From assembly GCF_002927275.1 (NCBI RefSeq), contig NZ_PRKW01000007.1, forward strand, positions 124,001 to 188,000: a stretch of 64,000 nt of DNA, read 5' to 3'. Below the pieces are notes generated by a model that worked only from the letters and a program-made list of their open reading frames with translations, had not been told where the DNA came from and did not search any database. This DNA is from Arthrobacter pityocampae. Lineage in GTDB: Bacteria > Actinomycetota > Actinomycetes > Actinomycetales > Micrococcaceae. Shown one piece after another: positions 17,020-25,790 of the stretch (positions are counted from its first letter, which is position 1; each line of letters begins with the position of its first letter). A program made the position numbers and the translations under genes.

Positions 17020-18912
17020 CTACGGAGCGGCGGGGTACCGCTCCACGTAGCTCGGCGTCCCGGTGTTGTCGTTGCTCACGGGAGCGCCGGTGTTGTTCAC
17101 GACGTGGTCGATCGTGCCCGCGCCGAGGTTCACGGTCAGGAGGTGGTTGAGCACCACGCCGGGGGTCTCCGGCACCTCGAAGCCGCGGGTGGCGTGGATG
17201 CTCGGATCCACGTTCGTGAAGACGTACGAGCCGCCGCCCCACAGGGTGTGCGTCTTGACGTCGTCGGCCACCTTGTAACCGGCCCAGCCGAGGACGCCGT
17301 CGTGCTGCCAGGCGGCCTGGTTGGGCGGGTCGTAGGGCAGCTCGTTCTGGAAGAAGACCGTGCGGCCCCTCTCCCCGTTCCAGATGACGTTGTACTCCTG
17401 GTAGTGCTCCACGAAGAGGCCCGTCGCGGTGACGTCGTCGCCGTTGACGATCACACCGTTCCGCCCGGTGCTGACGTCCCAGCCGAATGTTCCCTCGTTG
17501 CCGTGGTCCGCGCGCCACACCCAGGTGTGGTCGATCAGCACGTTGTCGCTGTTGATCTCGAGGCTGACGTCAGCCTTGCCCACGTGCGGGCCGCCGATCC
17601 GGAAGTAGACGTCGCTGAGCGTCGTCGGGTTCGCGGGATCGCTGTGCCTGGCCCCGTTGTTGCCGTTCTTCGTGCCCACCTGCAGCAGGACGGGGGAGTT
17701 CACGGTGCCGCCGTCGATTGTGACGCCGGCGATGACGACGCCGGGCACGTCCGCGACGCGCATCGGCGTCGCCCCGTTCACGGCCGTGAGGGTCGCGTGA
17801 CCGAGGCCGAGGACCACCGTGTCGGCGCGCTTCACCGCGATGGTCTGGCCGATGTCGTAGACCCCCGGGGTGAGGAGGAGGTGCTTGCCGCGGGCGAGTG
17901 CGTTGTTGATGGCCTGGACGGAGTCGCCCGGTCGTGCCACGAAGAACTCGGACAGGGGGATGGTGCGGCCGGCGGTCAGGCCGTCCCCCCAGGAGATGCC
18001 GCGGGACTCGGTCTGCGCGGCGGGCACGTGGACGCTGTAGGCGCCGGAGGCGTCAGCGAAGAGGTAGGGCTTCTCGCGGCTGACCAGGGTCCGGTCGAGG
18101 GTGGTGTACGGGGGCGTGGGGAAGGACTCGTCCGTCGGTGCGCCCTCGGTGCCGGAGAAGACGGCGTTCCAGACGCCGTTGGACCAGCTGCCGATCTCCG
18201 CGTTGCGGGTGAACCACTGCTGCTGCGATCCGTTGACGATGTCGCCGGCCTTGGAATCGGCGAGGTAGCCGCCGCTCGCGTACTGGGGGCCCGCGGTGCA
18301 GTAGTCCATCAGCGAGAGCGTGCCGCCGGTGACGTCGACGCGCCGGAGCGAGACGGCCTGCGAGACGGCCCAGAAGTTCGCGGTCGCGCGGCAGCCGTCC
18401 TGGCCTGCACCGTTGACCTCAAGGGTGAGGTTCGAGAGCGTGCGCCAGAAGTTGTTGAGGGCGATGCAGTTGCTGGTGCCGTTGTCCTCGAGGCAGCGGT
18501 TGTAGACCTCGATCTTGCCGTTGATGGTCACGTCCGAGGGGGACGCGCCGAGGCCGGCGACCTCCGTGTAGTAGCCGACCTTGAACTGCAGGGGTTCGGC
18601 GTCCGTGCCGTACGTGCCGGGCAGGAAGAGGAGGGCTTCACGTTCGGTGCCCATCTCGTTGTCGATCTGCCGTGCGTTGACGGCGTCGACCGCAGCCTGG
18701 ATCTCGCTGACGGGCATGCTCGGGTCGAAGATGGTCACGTTGGGCCCGAAGTCGGGGGCCGACACGGCGGGAGCCTTCTTCGTGTTCACCGGCGTCGTCT
18801 CTGCCGGTGCGGCGATCGCGGCGACGCCGGTGCTGGTGGCCAGGAGCACGGTGGCTCCGAGGGCCGCGGCCAGGCGCGTGCGGCCCGGCCTCGTGGGGTG
18901 GGGGATGGTCAT
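17020..18912 (-). CDS. Secreted right-handed beta-helix protein
   Basis: The 630-residue product begins with a Sec-type signal peptide (RTRLAAALGATVLLATSTGVAAIAAPA). A large beta-helix follows: LFLPGTYG, YYTEVAGLGASPSDVTING, CIALNNFWRTLSNL, repeated HLLLTPGVYDIGQTI coils, and HTWVWRADHGNEG. Close relatives in Streptomyces are often labelled adenylyl cyclase or coagulation factor-like; I see no cyclase motif and think those labels are wrong. Beta-helix folds of this type are usually polysaccharide lyases or glycosidases, but the catalytic residues are not recognisable to me. The start at 18912 gives a good signal peptide. The neighbouring LacI regulator is a candidate controller. Confidence 0.85.
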   Translation of the reverse strand: MTIPHPTRPGRTRLAAALGATVLLATSTGVAAIAAPAETTPVNTKKAPAVSAPDFGPNVTIFDPSMPVSEIQAAVDAVNARQIDNEMGTEREALLFLPGTYGTDAEPLQFKVGYYTEVAGLGASPSDVTINGKIEVYNRCLEDNGTSNCIALNNFWRTLSNLTLEVNGAGQDGCRATANFWAVSQAVSLRRVDVTGGTLSLMDYCTAGPQYASGGYLADSKAGDIVNGSQQQWFTRNAEIGSWSNGVWNAVFSGTEGAPTDESFPTPPYTTLDRTLVSREKPYLFADASGAYSVHVPAAQTESRGISWGDGLTAGRTIPLSEFFVARPGDSVQAINNALARGKHLLLTPGVYDIGQTIAVKRADTVVLGLGHATLTAVNGATPMRVADVPGVVIAGVTIDGGTVNSPVLLQVGTKNGNNGARHSDPANPTTLSDVYFRIGGPHVGKADVSLEINSDNVLIDHTWVWRADHGNEGTFGWDVSTGRNGVIVNGDDVTATGLFVEHYQEYNVIWNGERGRTVFFQNELPYDPPNQAAWQHDGVLGWAGYKVADDVKTHTLWGGGSYVFTNVDPSIHATRGFEVPETPGVVLNHLLTVNLGAGTIDHVVNNTGAPVSNDNTGTPSYVERYPAAP

Positions 18913-18954
18913 GCGGGCGGTTCCTCTCCGTCGAGGTGGTCCTGAACGAGACGA

Positions 18955-18974
18955 GTGGTGAATCGTGTCACCAC
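18955..18974. promoter_or_regulatory. Putative operator upstream of the beta-helix gene
   Basis: GTGGTGA-ATCGTG-TCACCAC is an inverted repeat with 7-bp perfect arms, 43 bases upstream of the secreted beta-helix start. Its length suits a LacI or GntR dimer. Confidence 0.5.
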
Positions 18975-19126
18975 CTACCCGAGAAGTACATCCTTGGAGC
19001 CGGACGAAGTCAAGGAATGCGCGTGATCACGGTGTCGGCGTTGAACGAGGGGCGCCCCGGTGGTAGAGCTTGGTAGGCGCTGCCGATCCCGTCGGTGGCA
19101 ATGACGCCCCGACGCGAGGAGACACG

Positions 19127-19441
19127 ATGGCAACGCCCGACGACGCAGAGCGCACCCTGAACGACTGGAGCCGCACTCTCGGCCAGGCCCTCCAGGTCCT
19201 CGACCTCGAACTGGATCACGCCAGGATCGTGGAGCTCGCCGCCCGGACCTCCCACCTGCTGAGCGCGGACGCCGGCGTGATCAGTGCCTTCATGGTCGGC
19301 TACGCCGCAGGGACCGTCACCACCAGGGGGCGCGCCGAGACCGACGCCGCCATCGAGAAGGCCGTGAAGACCGTCCTGACCATTATCGAGAAGGACGAGC
19401 AGACCGAGGAGCAGAAGGGCTGGACGGGCACCGCCCAGTAG
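19127..19441 (+). CDS. DUF6457 small protein
   Basis: The 104-residue product is an acidic, helical cytoplasmic protein (LNDWSRTLGQALQVLDLELD ... HLLSADAGVISAFMVGYAAG ... EKAVKTVLTIIE). It matches the small actinobacterial DUF6457 family, often found near molybdenum-cofactor or formate-dehydrogenase genes. That fits here: a large molybdopterin oxidoreductase lies 3.7 kb downstream. The ATG at 19127 follows GAGGAGACACG. The function is unknown. It converges with the MFS gene, only 4 bases between stops. Confidence 0.8.
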   Translation: MATPDDAERTLNDWSRTLGQALQVLDLELDHARIVELAARTSHLLSADAGVISAFMVGYAAGTVTTRGRAETDAAIEKAVKTVLTIIEKDEQTEEQKGWTGTAQ

Positions 19442-19445
19442 AGCG

Positions 19446-20744
19446 TCACGCCGGCGCGGGCTCGCTGCGCCGCAGGGAAGCGAGGCGGGTGAGCGTCCAG
19501 GCCACGACGACGGCGACCACCGCCGCGGCGGCCAGCCCGAGGCCCGCGTAGCCCAGCATCACCAGGGCGGGGCCCGCAAGGGCTCCACCCACTGCCCCCG
19601 CACCGTTCATCACGAGGTCGGACGTGCCCTGGACGGGTGCCCGCTCCGCTGCTCCCACCGAGCCGGCGAGGAGTGCCGACGCCGAGACGACGCAGGCCGA
19701 CCAGCCGAGGCCGAGCAGCACGAGGCTCGTGGTCACCCACGCCTCGGACTCCGCACCGCGCCACGCGGTGACGAGGGCCAGGAGCAGGAGGACCTGCCCG
19801 CAGAGGATGCCCTGCGTCTTCCCGAAGCGGTCCGCGATCCAGCCGAACACGGGGGACAGCGCGTACATGCCGGCCACGTGCAGGCTGATCGTCAGCCCGA
19901 CGACGGACAGCCCAGCCCCGTGGTCGTGGAGGTGCACCGGGGTCATGGACATGAGCGAGACCATGGCGGCGTGGCTCACCGCGATGATCACGACGGCGAA
20001 GCGGGCCGTGGGGTTCTCGGCCAGGACCCGCAGGCCGCGCCGGCGCTCCGGCGGCGCACTGCCGGCAGGCCGGGCGGCCTCTTGCTCGGCGAGGGCCGTC
20101 AGGAGCGGATCAGGCCTGAGGCCCAGTGCGTACACGGCCGCGGCGCCGGCCTGCGCTGCAGCGGAGAAGACGAAGCCGCCGCTGAGCGGCGGGATGCCGA
20201 GTACCAGCGCGACGGCCGCGCCCGGTTCGAAGAGATTCGGCCCGAGCACTGCGCCGATGGTGGTCGACCACACCACGAGCGCGAGACTCCGCCCACGCGT
20301 CGACTCGGTAGCGAGGTCGGTGGCCGCGAAGCGGGCCTGCAGCCCGGTCGCGGATCCCACGCCGAGGAGCATCAGCGCGAGGAGCAGCAGCGGGAACGCG
20401 GAGAGCGATGCCGCGGCGATCGCCAGCAGTGCGCCGACACCGGAGACGACGGCGCCCGTGGCCAGGGACACCCGCCGTCCGCGGCGCTGGGCGAGCGCCG
20501 CGAGGGGCACGGCCGCAGCGGCAGCGCCCAGGGTGGCCATGGTGGCGGCCATCCCGGACCAGGCGCTCGATCCCGAGGTCTCCGCCGCGAGCAGTGCACC
20601 GAGAGAGAGCGTGGCGCCGGCCCCGAGTCCGCCGAGGACCTGTGCCATGACGAGGACGCGGAGGACGCGGCGCTGCCGGAGGCGCTGTTCGATCGGTGGC
20701 ACGCACTGCTGCCCGGCCTGCTCTGTGTCCGGCTGCTTCTCCAC
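19446..20744 (-). CDS. Major facilitator superfamily transporter, 12-TM
   Basis: The 432-residue product has about 12 membrane helices in two halves, with the MFS loop 2-3 motif ALAQRRGRRVSLATG and the equivalent GWIADRFGKTQGI in the second half. It opens with a hydrophilic 28-residue leader ahead of VLRVLVMAQVLGG. The GTG start at 20744 follows GGAGGAGCAG. The motifs suggest a proton-driven exporter, but the substrate is unknown. It is convergent with DUF6457 and divergent from the membrane protein at 20957. Confidence 0.85.
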   Translation of the reverse strand: MEKQPDTEQAGQQCVPPIEQRLRQRRVLRVLVMAQVLGGLGAGATLSLGALLAAETSGSSAWSGMAATMATLGAAAAAVPLAALAQRRGRRVSLATGAVVSGVGALLAIAAASLSAFPLLLLALMLLGVGSATGLQARFAATDLATESTRGRSLALVVWSTTIGAVLGPNLFEPGAAVALVLGIPPLSGGFVFSAAAQAGAAAVYALGLRPDPLLTALAEQEAARPAGSAPPERRRGLRVLAENPTARFAVVIIAVSHAAMVSLMSMTPVHLHDHGAGLSVVGLTISLHVAGMYALSPVFGWIADRFGKTQGILCGQVLLLLALVTAWRGAESEAWVTTSLVLLGLGWSACVVSASALLAGSVGAAERAPVQGTSDLVMNGAGAVGGALAGPALVMLGYAGLGLAAAAVVAVVVAWTLTRLASLRRSEPAPA

Positions 20745-20956
20745 GGCGTCTGCTCCTCCCTGTTCTCGTCACGACCGGAGCAGTCTATCCACGCAGCGGT
20801 CGGCCGCGACCTCGAGGACCCGGTGCTTTGTGCAGCTCACCCCGGCAGTGGCTGCCGATCCGAGCGGGGTGGCGGCCGGGGGAGTCGCGGGCCTTCGGAG
20901 CGGTTCGGCGTCCACAGTACGGGCCCGTGATGATCGCCGCGGCGTATCCTTTCGCC

Positions 20957-21472
20957 ATGACTGAGTCAGAACCGGTTGAAAAGGACAGTTCGAGGGTTGA
21001 TGCGGGATTCGTGTCCGAGGAGTCCATCTACGCCCTGATCCTCGTCGCCGGCATCATCGTCACAGCCGGCAGGCACGGCGACAGCAGTTGGGCAGTCTTT
21101 TGGATCGTGACGGGAACGGTGGTGGTGTTCTTCGTTGCTCACATCTATGCCGGGACGCTCGCACACCTGAACGTGGGTCCACATCACCGCATGGAGCTGG
21201 GCATGGCGTTCCGCGCGTCGGTACAGCGATCCTCCGGTCTCGTCATCGGGGCGGCGATCCCGGCGAGCATCCTCCTGCTGGGGGCCACCCGCGTCATCGA
21301 CGACGAGAATGCCATGTGGTTCGCGCTGTGGGCGGAGGTCGCCGCCCTCGCGTTGCTCGGCTATCTCGCTTTTGCCAGGCGGCGGGCCCCGGTGCCGATT
21401 CGCATCCTCGGCGCCCTGACGACGGCGCTCTTCGGCCTGGCGATGATCGGACTCAAGGTGATCATCCACTGA
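20957..21472 (+). CDS. Integral membrane protein of unknown function
   Basis: The 171-residue product has four hydrophobic segments (YALILVAGIIVTA, VFWIVTGTVVVFFVAHIYAG, LVIGAAIPASILLLGA, ALWAEVAALALLGYLAF plus a last helix at IRILGALTTALFGLAMIGL) and a conserved-looking histidine motif LNVGPHHRMEL between helices two and three. I do not recognise the family. The ATG at 20957 (MTESEPVEK) gives a typical cytoplasmic start; an in-frame ATG nine codons earlier is possible, and neither has a good ribosome site. Confidence 0.72.
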   Translation: MTESEPVEKDSSRVDAGFVSEESIYALILVAGIIVTAGRHGDSSWAVFWIVTGTVVVFFVAHIYAGTLAHLNVGPHHRMELGMAFRASVQRSSGLVIGAAIPASILLLGATRVIDDENAMWFALWAEVAALALLGYLAFARRRAPVPIRILGALTTALFGLAMIGLKVIIH

Positions 21473-21592
21473 GTTCCGCGGACAGAGCGTAGGCGGACGC
21501 CGACGGAGGCGCGTGCGAGCCTGCCGAGCGAAACCGGACGGCGAGCATGCCGCGACCGTCAGCCCTGCTGGGTCAGCGTGCCCGCCGGGCCA

Positions 21593-21904
21593 TCACGCGA
21601 GGAGCTTGGCCTTCTGCGTGGCGAACTCCTCCTCGGTGAGGATGCCGTCCTCCTTCAGCGACGCGAGTTCCCTGAGCTGGGTGACGAGGTCCGGCTGCGG
21701 CTCCTGCGCGGCGGGAGGCTCGGCCGCGTAGGCCGGCTCCTGCTCGGCCCGGTCCTGCTCGTAGGCCCGGCTGCGGTCGGCTGCGGTCTGCGCATCGCGG
21801 TCGGCGAACTTGGCGGCCTGCCGACGCTGGACCCGCCCGCTCACGGCGGTGGCGGTGCCGGCGACGACGGCGGTGCGGGCTACCCCGCGTAGTAGACCTG
21901 GCAT
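21593..21904 (-). CDS. SHOCT-domain protein
   Basis: The 103-residue product has a short hydrophobic/Ala-rich N-terminus (GVARTAVVAGTATAVSG), a basic RVQRRQ stretch, a long Glu/Ala/Gln linker and a C-terminal SHOCT motif (LRELASLKEDGILTEEEFATQKAKLL). SHOCT is a short oligomerisation or membrane-associated helix pair with no known catalysis. It follows the DUF6325 gene by 12 bases on the same strand, so the two are probably cotranscribed. Confidence 0.82.
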   Translation of the reverse strand: MPGLLRGVARTAVVAGTATAVSGRVQRRQAAKFADRDAQTAADRSRAYEQDRAEQEPAYAAEPPAAQEPQPDLVTQLRELASLKEDGILTEEEFATQKAKLLA

Positions 21905-21916
21905 GTCGTGTTCTCC

Positions 21917-22381
21917 TCAGTCGGTCTTGTCGAGCGCATCGAGCGCATCGATGATGTCGGTGGCGGGTATCCGTGCGCTGGCGATCAGCTCGCCACCACT
22001 GGCGCGGACCGCGGCCACGAAGCGTGCGGCCCACGTGTTCTCGTAGACGATGAGGGCCGCCACCGTGCCGGGGGTCATGGCGTCGGTCGCCTGGCGGATG
22101 TCGTCCTGGTCGAGGATCCCGGAGGACGCCCCGGCGAAGGTCGAGAACCCGCCCTGCTCGGAGAGGGGGTCGGCGAATTCGACGACGTCGACCGTCCCGT
22201 CCTCCGCCTTGCTGAGGATGAGGAGATCGAAGAGGCGGATCACTCCCCGTTCCACGAGGTCCATGAGCGCGGGGGCGGCGTCGCCGGTGAGTCGCTCGGC
22301 CGAGAATTCGAGAAGGACGAAGTCGATCGGGGCGACGATCGCCTCGTCGCTGTCCACTGCCGGCATGTCTGTGGTGGTCAC
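21917..22381 (-). CDS. DUF6325 family protein
   Basis: The 154-residue product reads IDFVLLEFSAERLTGDAAPALMDLVERGVIRLFDLLILSK near the start and AALIVYENTWAARFVAAVRASGGELIASARIP near the end, which is the DUF6325 pattern. It is soluble, acidic and of unknown function; paralogues often sit next to SHOCT genes, as here on both sides. The start at 22381 follows AGGAGGACCAGCAGTG. It is likely part of a three-gene operon with the SHOCT genes at 22463 and 21593. Confidence 0.8.
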   Translation of the reverse strand: MTTTDMPAVDSDEAIVAPIDFVLLEFSAERLTGDAAPALMDLVERGVIRLFDLLILSKAEDGTVDVVEFADPLSEQGGFSTFAGASSGILDQDDIRQATDAMTPGTVAALIVYENTWAARFVAAVRASGGELIASARIPATDIIDALDALDKTD

Positions 22382-22462
22382 TGCTGGTCCTCCTGAGCAT
22401 CGGGGTGTGAGAGGCGCGCCGGTCGCCCGGCGTGTGGTGCGGTGTGCCTGGTCGTCGTGGGG

Positions 22463-22855
22463 CTAGTGGAGGGCCTTCTCCTTCAGCGACTCGTATTCCT
22501 CTGCCGTGATCGTTCCGCTCTGGTAGAGGGACGCCGCCTTGCTGATCTCGTCGGCGGAGCTCGAGCTGGAGCCGGCGATCGAGCGGATGCGCTGCGTCTC
22601 GTACTCCTGCTGGCGTTCGATCGACTTCAGCTGCCGCTCGCTCATGCCCTTCCCACGCACGATCACGTAGACGAGTGCCGTGATGAAGGGGAGGAACAGG
22701 AGGAAGATCAGCCAGACCGCCTTCGCGAAGCCGCCCAGCTCGTGATCGCGGAACAGGTCGCCGATGATCGAGAACAGGACCATCAGGTATGCCACGAACG
22801 CGAAGGTCCAGAAAAAGAACCAGACGAAATCTCAGATGCCTTCCAGAACATTCAT
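22463..22855 (-). pseudogene. PLDc_N/SHOCT membrane protein with in-frame TGA at codon 8
   Basis: A strong ribosome site (AAGGAGATCGGTC) precedes the ATG at 22855. Translation gives MNVLEGI, then TGA (22834-22832), then the same frame continues DFVWFFFWTFAFVAYLM, a first helix. A second helix (FAKAVWLIFLLFLPFITALVYVI, PLDc_N type) and a C-terminal SHOCT motif (LYQSGTITAEEYESLKEKAL) follow. The family usually has tryptophan where the stop lies, so TGG to TGA is the simplest change. Restart at a GTG at 22795 would make a 110-residue protein lacking half of helix one. It is 81 bases upstream of the DUF6325 gene. Confidence 0.75.
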
Positions 22856-23069
22856 GACCGATCTCCTTGCATCACCCGATGGGTACCTCGGAGCGGGAGT
22901 GCCCGAGGGCGGCTCCATCGCACGTAGGCATCAGGCTAGGAGGGCGGGAGCGGTCCGAACAGGGTCGATGGTCCCGGCACGGCGGGACGCCCAAGGGCAG
23001 GGCCGCCCGGACGGCGGCGAGCCCCCGAAGAGCAGGGCCGCCCGGACGGGCAGTGGTCACCCGGTCGCA

Positions 23070-23103
23070 CGAAGGGCACGGCGGGTATCCGCCGTGCCCT
23101 TCG
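23070..23103. terminator. Intrinsic terminator of the molybdopterin oxidoreductase gene
   Basis: A perfect 15-bp stem (23070-23084 with 23089-23103) with a 4-base loop lies 22 bases past the stop of the minus-strand gene. The rest of the 270-base gap holds two imperfect copies of a GCAGGGCCGCCCGGACG word and nothing else I recognise. Confidence 0.85.
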
Positions 23104-23125
23104 TGGTCGTTCCGATCGGCTGCCG

Positions 23126-25540
23126 TCAGGCGTTCGCCGCTTCTGCCTTCTTCGCCGGCGTCGTCCCGTTGGTCGGGAAGCCGTCCGGCTCGGCGTCAGA
23201 GGCCTGGACGGTGGCGACGGAGTCGTACGCCTCCGGTGCGGTGTGGGTGCTCTTCTCGAAGCGGACGATGATCTGCTTCGACGTCGGGGTGTTGCTGCCC
23301 TCCGCGACCTCGTCGAGGGGCACCAGTACGTTGGCCTCCGGGTAGTACGCGGCGGCGCAGCCGCGCGCGGTCGGGTACGAGACCACGCGGAAGGCGCGGA
23401 GCACGCGCTGCACGCCGTCGTCGTACACGCCATGGATGTCCACGTTCTGCCCGTCCTCCAGCCCCAGGTCCGTGATGTCCTCTGGGTTGATGAACACCAC
23501 GTGGCGGCCCTTCTTGATGCCCCGGTAGCGGTCGTTGTGGCCGTAGATGGTCGTGTTCCACTGGTCGTGGGACCGCAGCGACTGCAGGATCAACGTGCCC
23601 TCGGGGCGCGTGAGGTACTCGAGGTCGTTGACGGTGAGGACGGCCTTCCCTGTGGGTGTGTTGAACGTCCGTGAGTCGCGCGGGCCGTTCGCCATGATGA
23701 AGCCGCCCTTCCGGCGGATCTTCTGGTTGTAGTCCTCGCAGCCCTCGACCACCTTGGCGATGTGCTCGCGGATGAGGTCGTAGTCCTTCTCGAACCCCTC
23801 CCAGTCTGCGTCGATCCTGCCGTCGATCGTGGCGCGGGCGAGCCGGCTGATGATCGCCGGTTCGGACAGCAGGTTGTCGGAGACGGGTTCGACGCTGCCC
23901 CAGGAGGGGTGGACGGCGCATACGGTGTCCTCGACGGAGACGAACTGCTCACCCGTGGCCTGGCGGTCGATCTCGGTGCGGCCCTTGCAGGGGAGGATGA
24001 GCGCCTCCTCGCCGGTGATGAGGTGGGAGCGGTTCAGCTTGATGGAGATCTGCACCGTCATGTCGGTGTTCTGGAAGGCCTTCTCCGCCACCTGCGTGTC
24101 GGAGATCGCCGAGACGAGGTTCCCGCCGAGCGCCACGAGGACCTTCACCTGGCCGTCACGCATGCGCCGGATGGACTCGACGGCGTCGACGCCGTGTTCC
24201 TGGGGCGGCTCGAAGTTGAACTCCTTGCCGAGGGCGTCCATGAAGCTCTGGGGCATCTGCTCCCAGATGCCCATGGTGCGGTCGCCCTGGACGTTGCTGT
24301 GGCCGCGGATGGGGGAGGCGCCCGCACCGGGCTTGCCGATGTTGCCGCGGAGCAGCAGGAGGTTGATGATCTCCTTGATCGTGGCGACGCCCTTCTTCTG
24401 CTGCGTGATGCCCATCGCCCAGGTGATGATCACCTTGTCGGCGGCGAGGTAGCGCGCGGCCAGTTCGTCGATCTGCTCGATCTTGAGGCCTGTCGCCTCG
24501 ACGACGGTGGCGTCGTCGACCGTCATCAGGTAGTCACGGAGTTCGTCGAGACCCTCGCAGTGTTCCTCGAGGAAGGCGTGATCGAGCACCGTGCCGGGAT
24601 TCTTCGCCTCGGCCTCGAACACGCGCTTGGACACGGCCTGCAGGAGGGCCATGTCGCCGCCGAGCCGGATCTGGAGGAACTGGTCGGCGATCTCGGTGCC
24701 CTTGCCCGCGACGCCCTTGACCTTCTGGGGGTTCTTGTAGCGCTTCAGGCCGGCCTCGGGTAGCGGGTTCACGGCGACGATCTGGCCGCCGGTCTCCTTG
24801 CAGGCTTCCAGTTCGGTGAGCATGCGGGGGTGGTTGGTGCCCGGGTTCTGGCCCATCACGATGATGAGGTCGGCGTCGGCGTAGTCGTCGAAGGTGACCG
24901 TCGCCTTGCCGATGCCGATGGTCTGCCCCATGGCCCAGCCGGAGGACTCATGGCACATGTTGGAGCAGTCGGGCAGGTTGTTGGTCCCGAAGCCGCGGGC
25001 GAAGAGCTGGTACAGGAACGCGGCCTCGTTGGAGGTGCGACCGCTCGTGTAGAACGCGGCGTCGTCGGGGGAGTCGAGGCTCTTGAGCTTGTTGCCGACG
25101 ATCTCGAAGGCTTCGTCCCAGCTGACGGGACGGTAATGGTCCTCGCCGGCCGGCTTGTACACGGGCTCCACGAGGCGTCCCTGCATGCCCAGCCAGTACT
25201 CGGAGCGCTCGCGGAGTTCGGTGGTCGAATGTTCGGCCCAGAAGTCCGAGGAGATCGTGACGGGTGCCGCTTCCCAGGTGACGGCCTTCGCGCCGTTCTC
25301 GCAGAACTCGAAGGTCTTGCGCTTGGCGGGATCGGGCCAGGCGCAGCTCGGGCAGTCGAAGCCGTCCTTGTGGTTCATCTTGAGGACGGTCTGGAGGGTG
25401 CGCTTCACACCCATGTGCTCGATGGCGGGCTTCATGGAGTTGTAGACACCGGGGATGCCCGCTGCCCACTCCTTGGGCTTGTTCGAGACCTCGATGTCCT
25501 TCTCGTCGACTTCTTTCACACGGGGTTCATTGCGCGTCAT
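23126..25540 (-). CDS. FdhF/YdeP-family molybdopterin oxidoreductase (formate dehydrogenase-like)
   Basis: The 804-residue product has the molybdopterin oxidoreductase core: FYTSGRTSNEAAFLYQ, SNMCHESSGWAMGQTIGIG, LIIVMGQNPGTNHPRM, and LLLLRGNIGKPGAGASPIRGHSNVQGDRTMG for the two pterin cofactors. A C-terminal Molydop_binding domain follows (LTRPEGTLILQSLRSHDQWNTTIYG). Near the N-terminus CPSCAWP is visible, but no full four-cysteine [4Fe-4S] motif, as in the YdeP-like subgroup. It probably oxidises formate or a related small donor; the electron acceptor is unknown. The start at 25540 (MTRNEPRV) follows AAGGAGGACGTCCGCG. No fdhD is seen nearby; DUF6457 at 19127 may be functionally linked. Confidence 0.88.
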   Translation of the reverse strand: MTRNEPRVKEVDEKDIEVSNKPKEWAAGIPGVYNSMKPAIEHMGVKRTLQTVLKMNHKDGFDCPSCAWPDPAKRKTFEFCENGAKAVTWEAAPVTISSDFWAEHSTTELRERSEYWLGMQGRLVEPVYKPAGEDHYRPVSWDEAFEIVGNKLKSLDSPDDAAFYTSGRTSNEAAFLYQLFARGFGTNNLPDCSNMCHESSGWAMGQTIGIGKATVTFDDYADADLIIVMGQNPGTNHPRMLTELEACKETGGQIVAVNPLPEAGLKRYKNPQKVKGVAGKGTEIADQFLQIRLGGDMALLQAVSKRVFEAEAKNPGTVLDHAFLEEHCEGLDELRDYLMTVDDATVVEATGLKIEQIDELAARYLAADKVIITWAMGITQQKKGVATIKEIINLLLLRGNIGKPGAGASPIRGHSNVQGDRTMGIWEQMPQSFMDALGKEFNFEPPQEHGVDAVESIRRMRDGQVKVLVALGGNLVSAISDTQVAEKAFQNTDMTVQISIKLNRSHLITGEEALILPCKGRTEIDRQATGEQFVSVEDTVCAVHPSWGSVEPVSDNLLSEPAIISRLARATIDGRIDADWEGFEKDYDLIREHIAKVVEGCEDYNQKIRRKGGFIMANGPRDSRTFNTPTGKAVLTVNDLEYLTRPEGTLILQSLRSHDQWNTTIYGHNDRYRGIKKGRHVVFINPEDITDLGLEDGQNVDIHGVYDDGVQRVLRAFRVVSYPTARGCAAAYYPEANVLVPLDEVAEGSNTPTSKQIIVRFEKSTHTAPEAYDSVATVQASDAEPDGFPTNGTTPAKKAEAANA

Positions 25541-25717
25541 CGCGGACGTCCTCCTTCGTGGCCCAGCTGCGGGCACTTCTCGACAGGTGGTCTACCCGCC
25601 CTGATACCTCAGGCCTAGCAGGACAGGGGGTGCAGCCGCAAGCCTCCGGTGCTCGTCCCTGTGCGGTTTGACGCGGAGGGGCGTGTTTATGCGATGGACG
25701 ACGGTGGAACCCGGGTT

Positions 25718-25733
25718 GGTTAGTTGACCTAAC
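25718..25733. promoter_or_regulatory. Putative MarR operator
   Basis: GGTTAG-TTGA-CCTAAC is a perfect inverted repeat 58 bases upstream of the MarR start. It is AT-richer than its surroundings and of the size bound by MarR dimers. Confidence 0.6.
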
Positions 25734-25790
25734 AAAACGATGGGCGTAAGGTTACTTAGAGCAACGAAGTATATGAGCCGGGAGTTCTCC

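Noticed and set aside
17020-18912. Adenylyl cyclase annotation for the beta-helix protein
   Set aside because: Only the signal peptide and beta-helix coils are visible; no cyclase catalytic or nucleotide-binding motif was found.
22832-22834. TGA as a selenocysteine codon
   Set aside because: The protein is a membrane/SHOCT protein with no redox role, Trp is the usual residue there, and no SECIS-like hairpin is evident after the codon.
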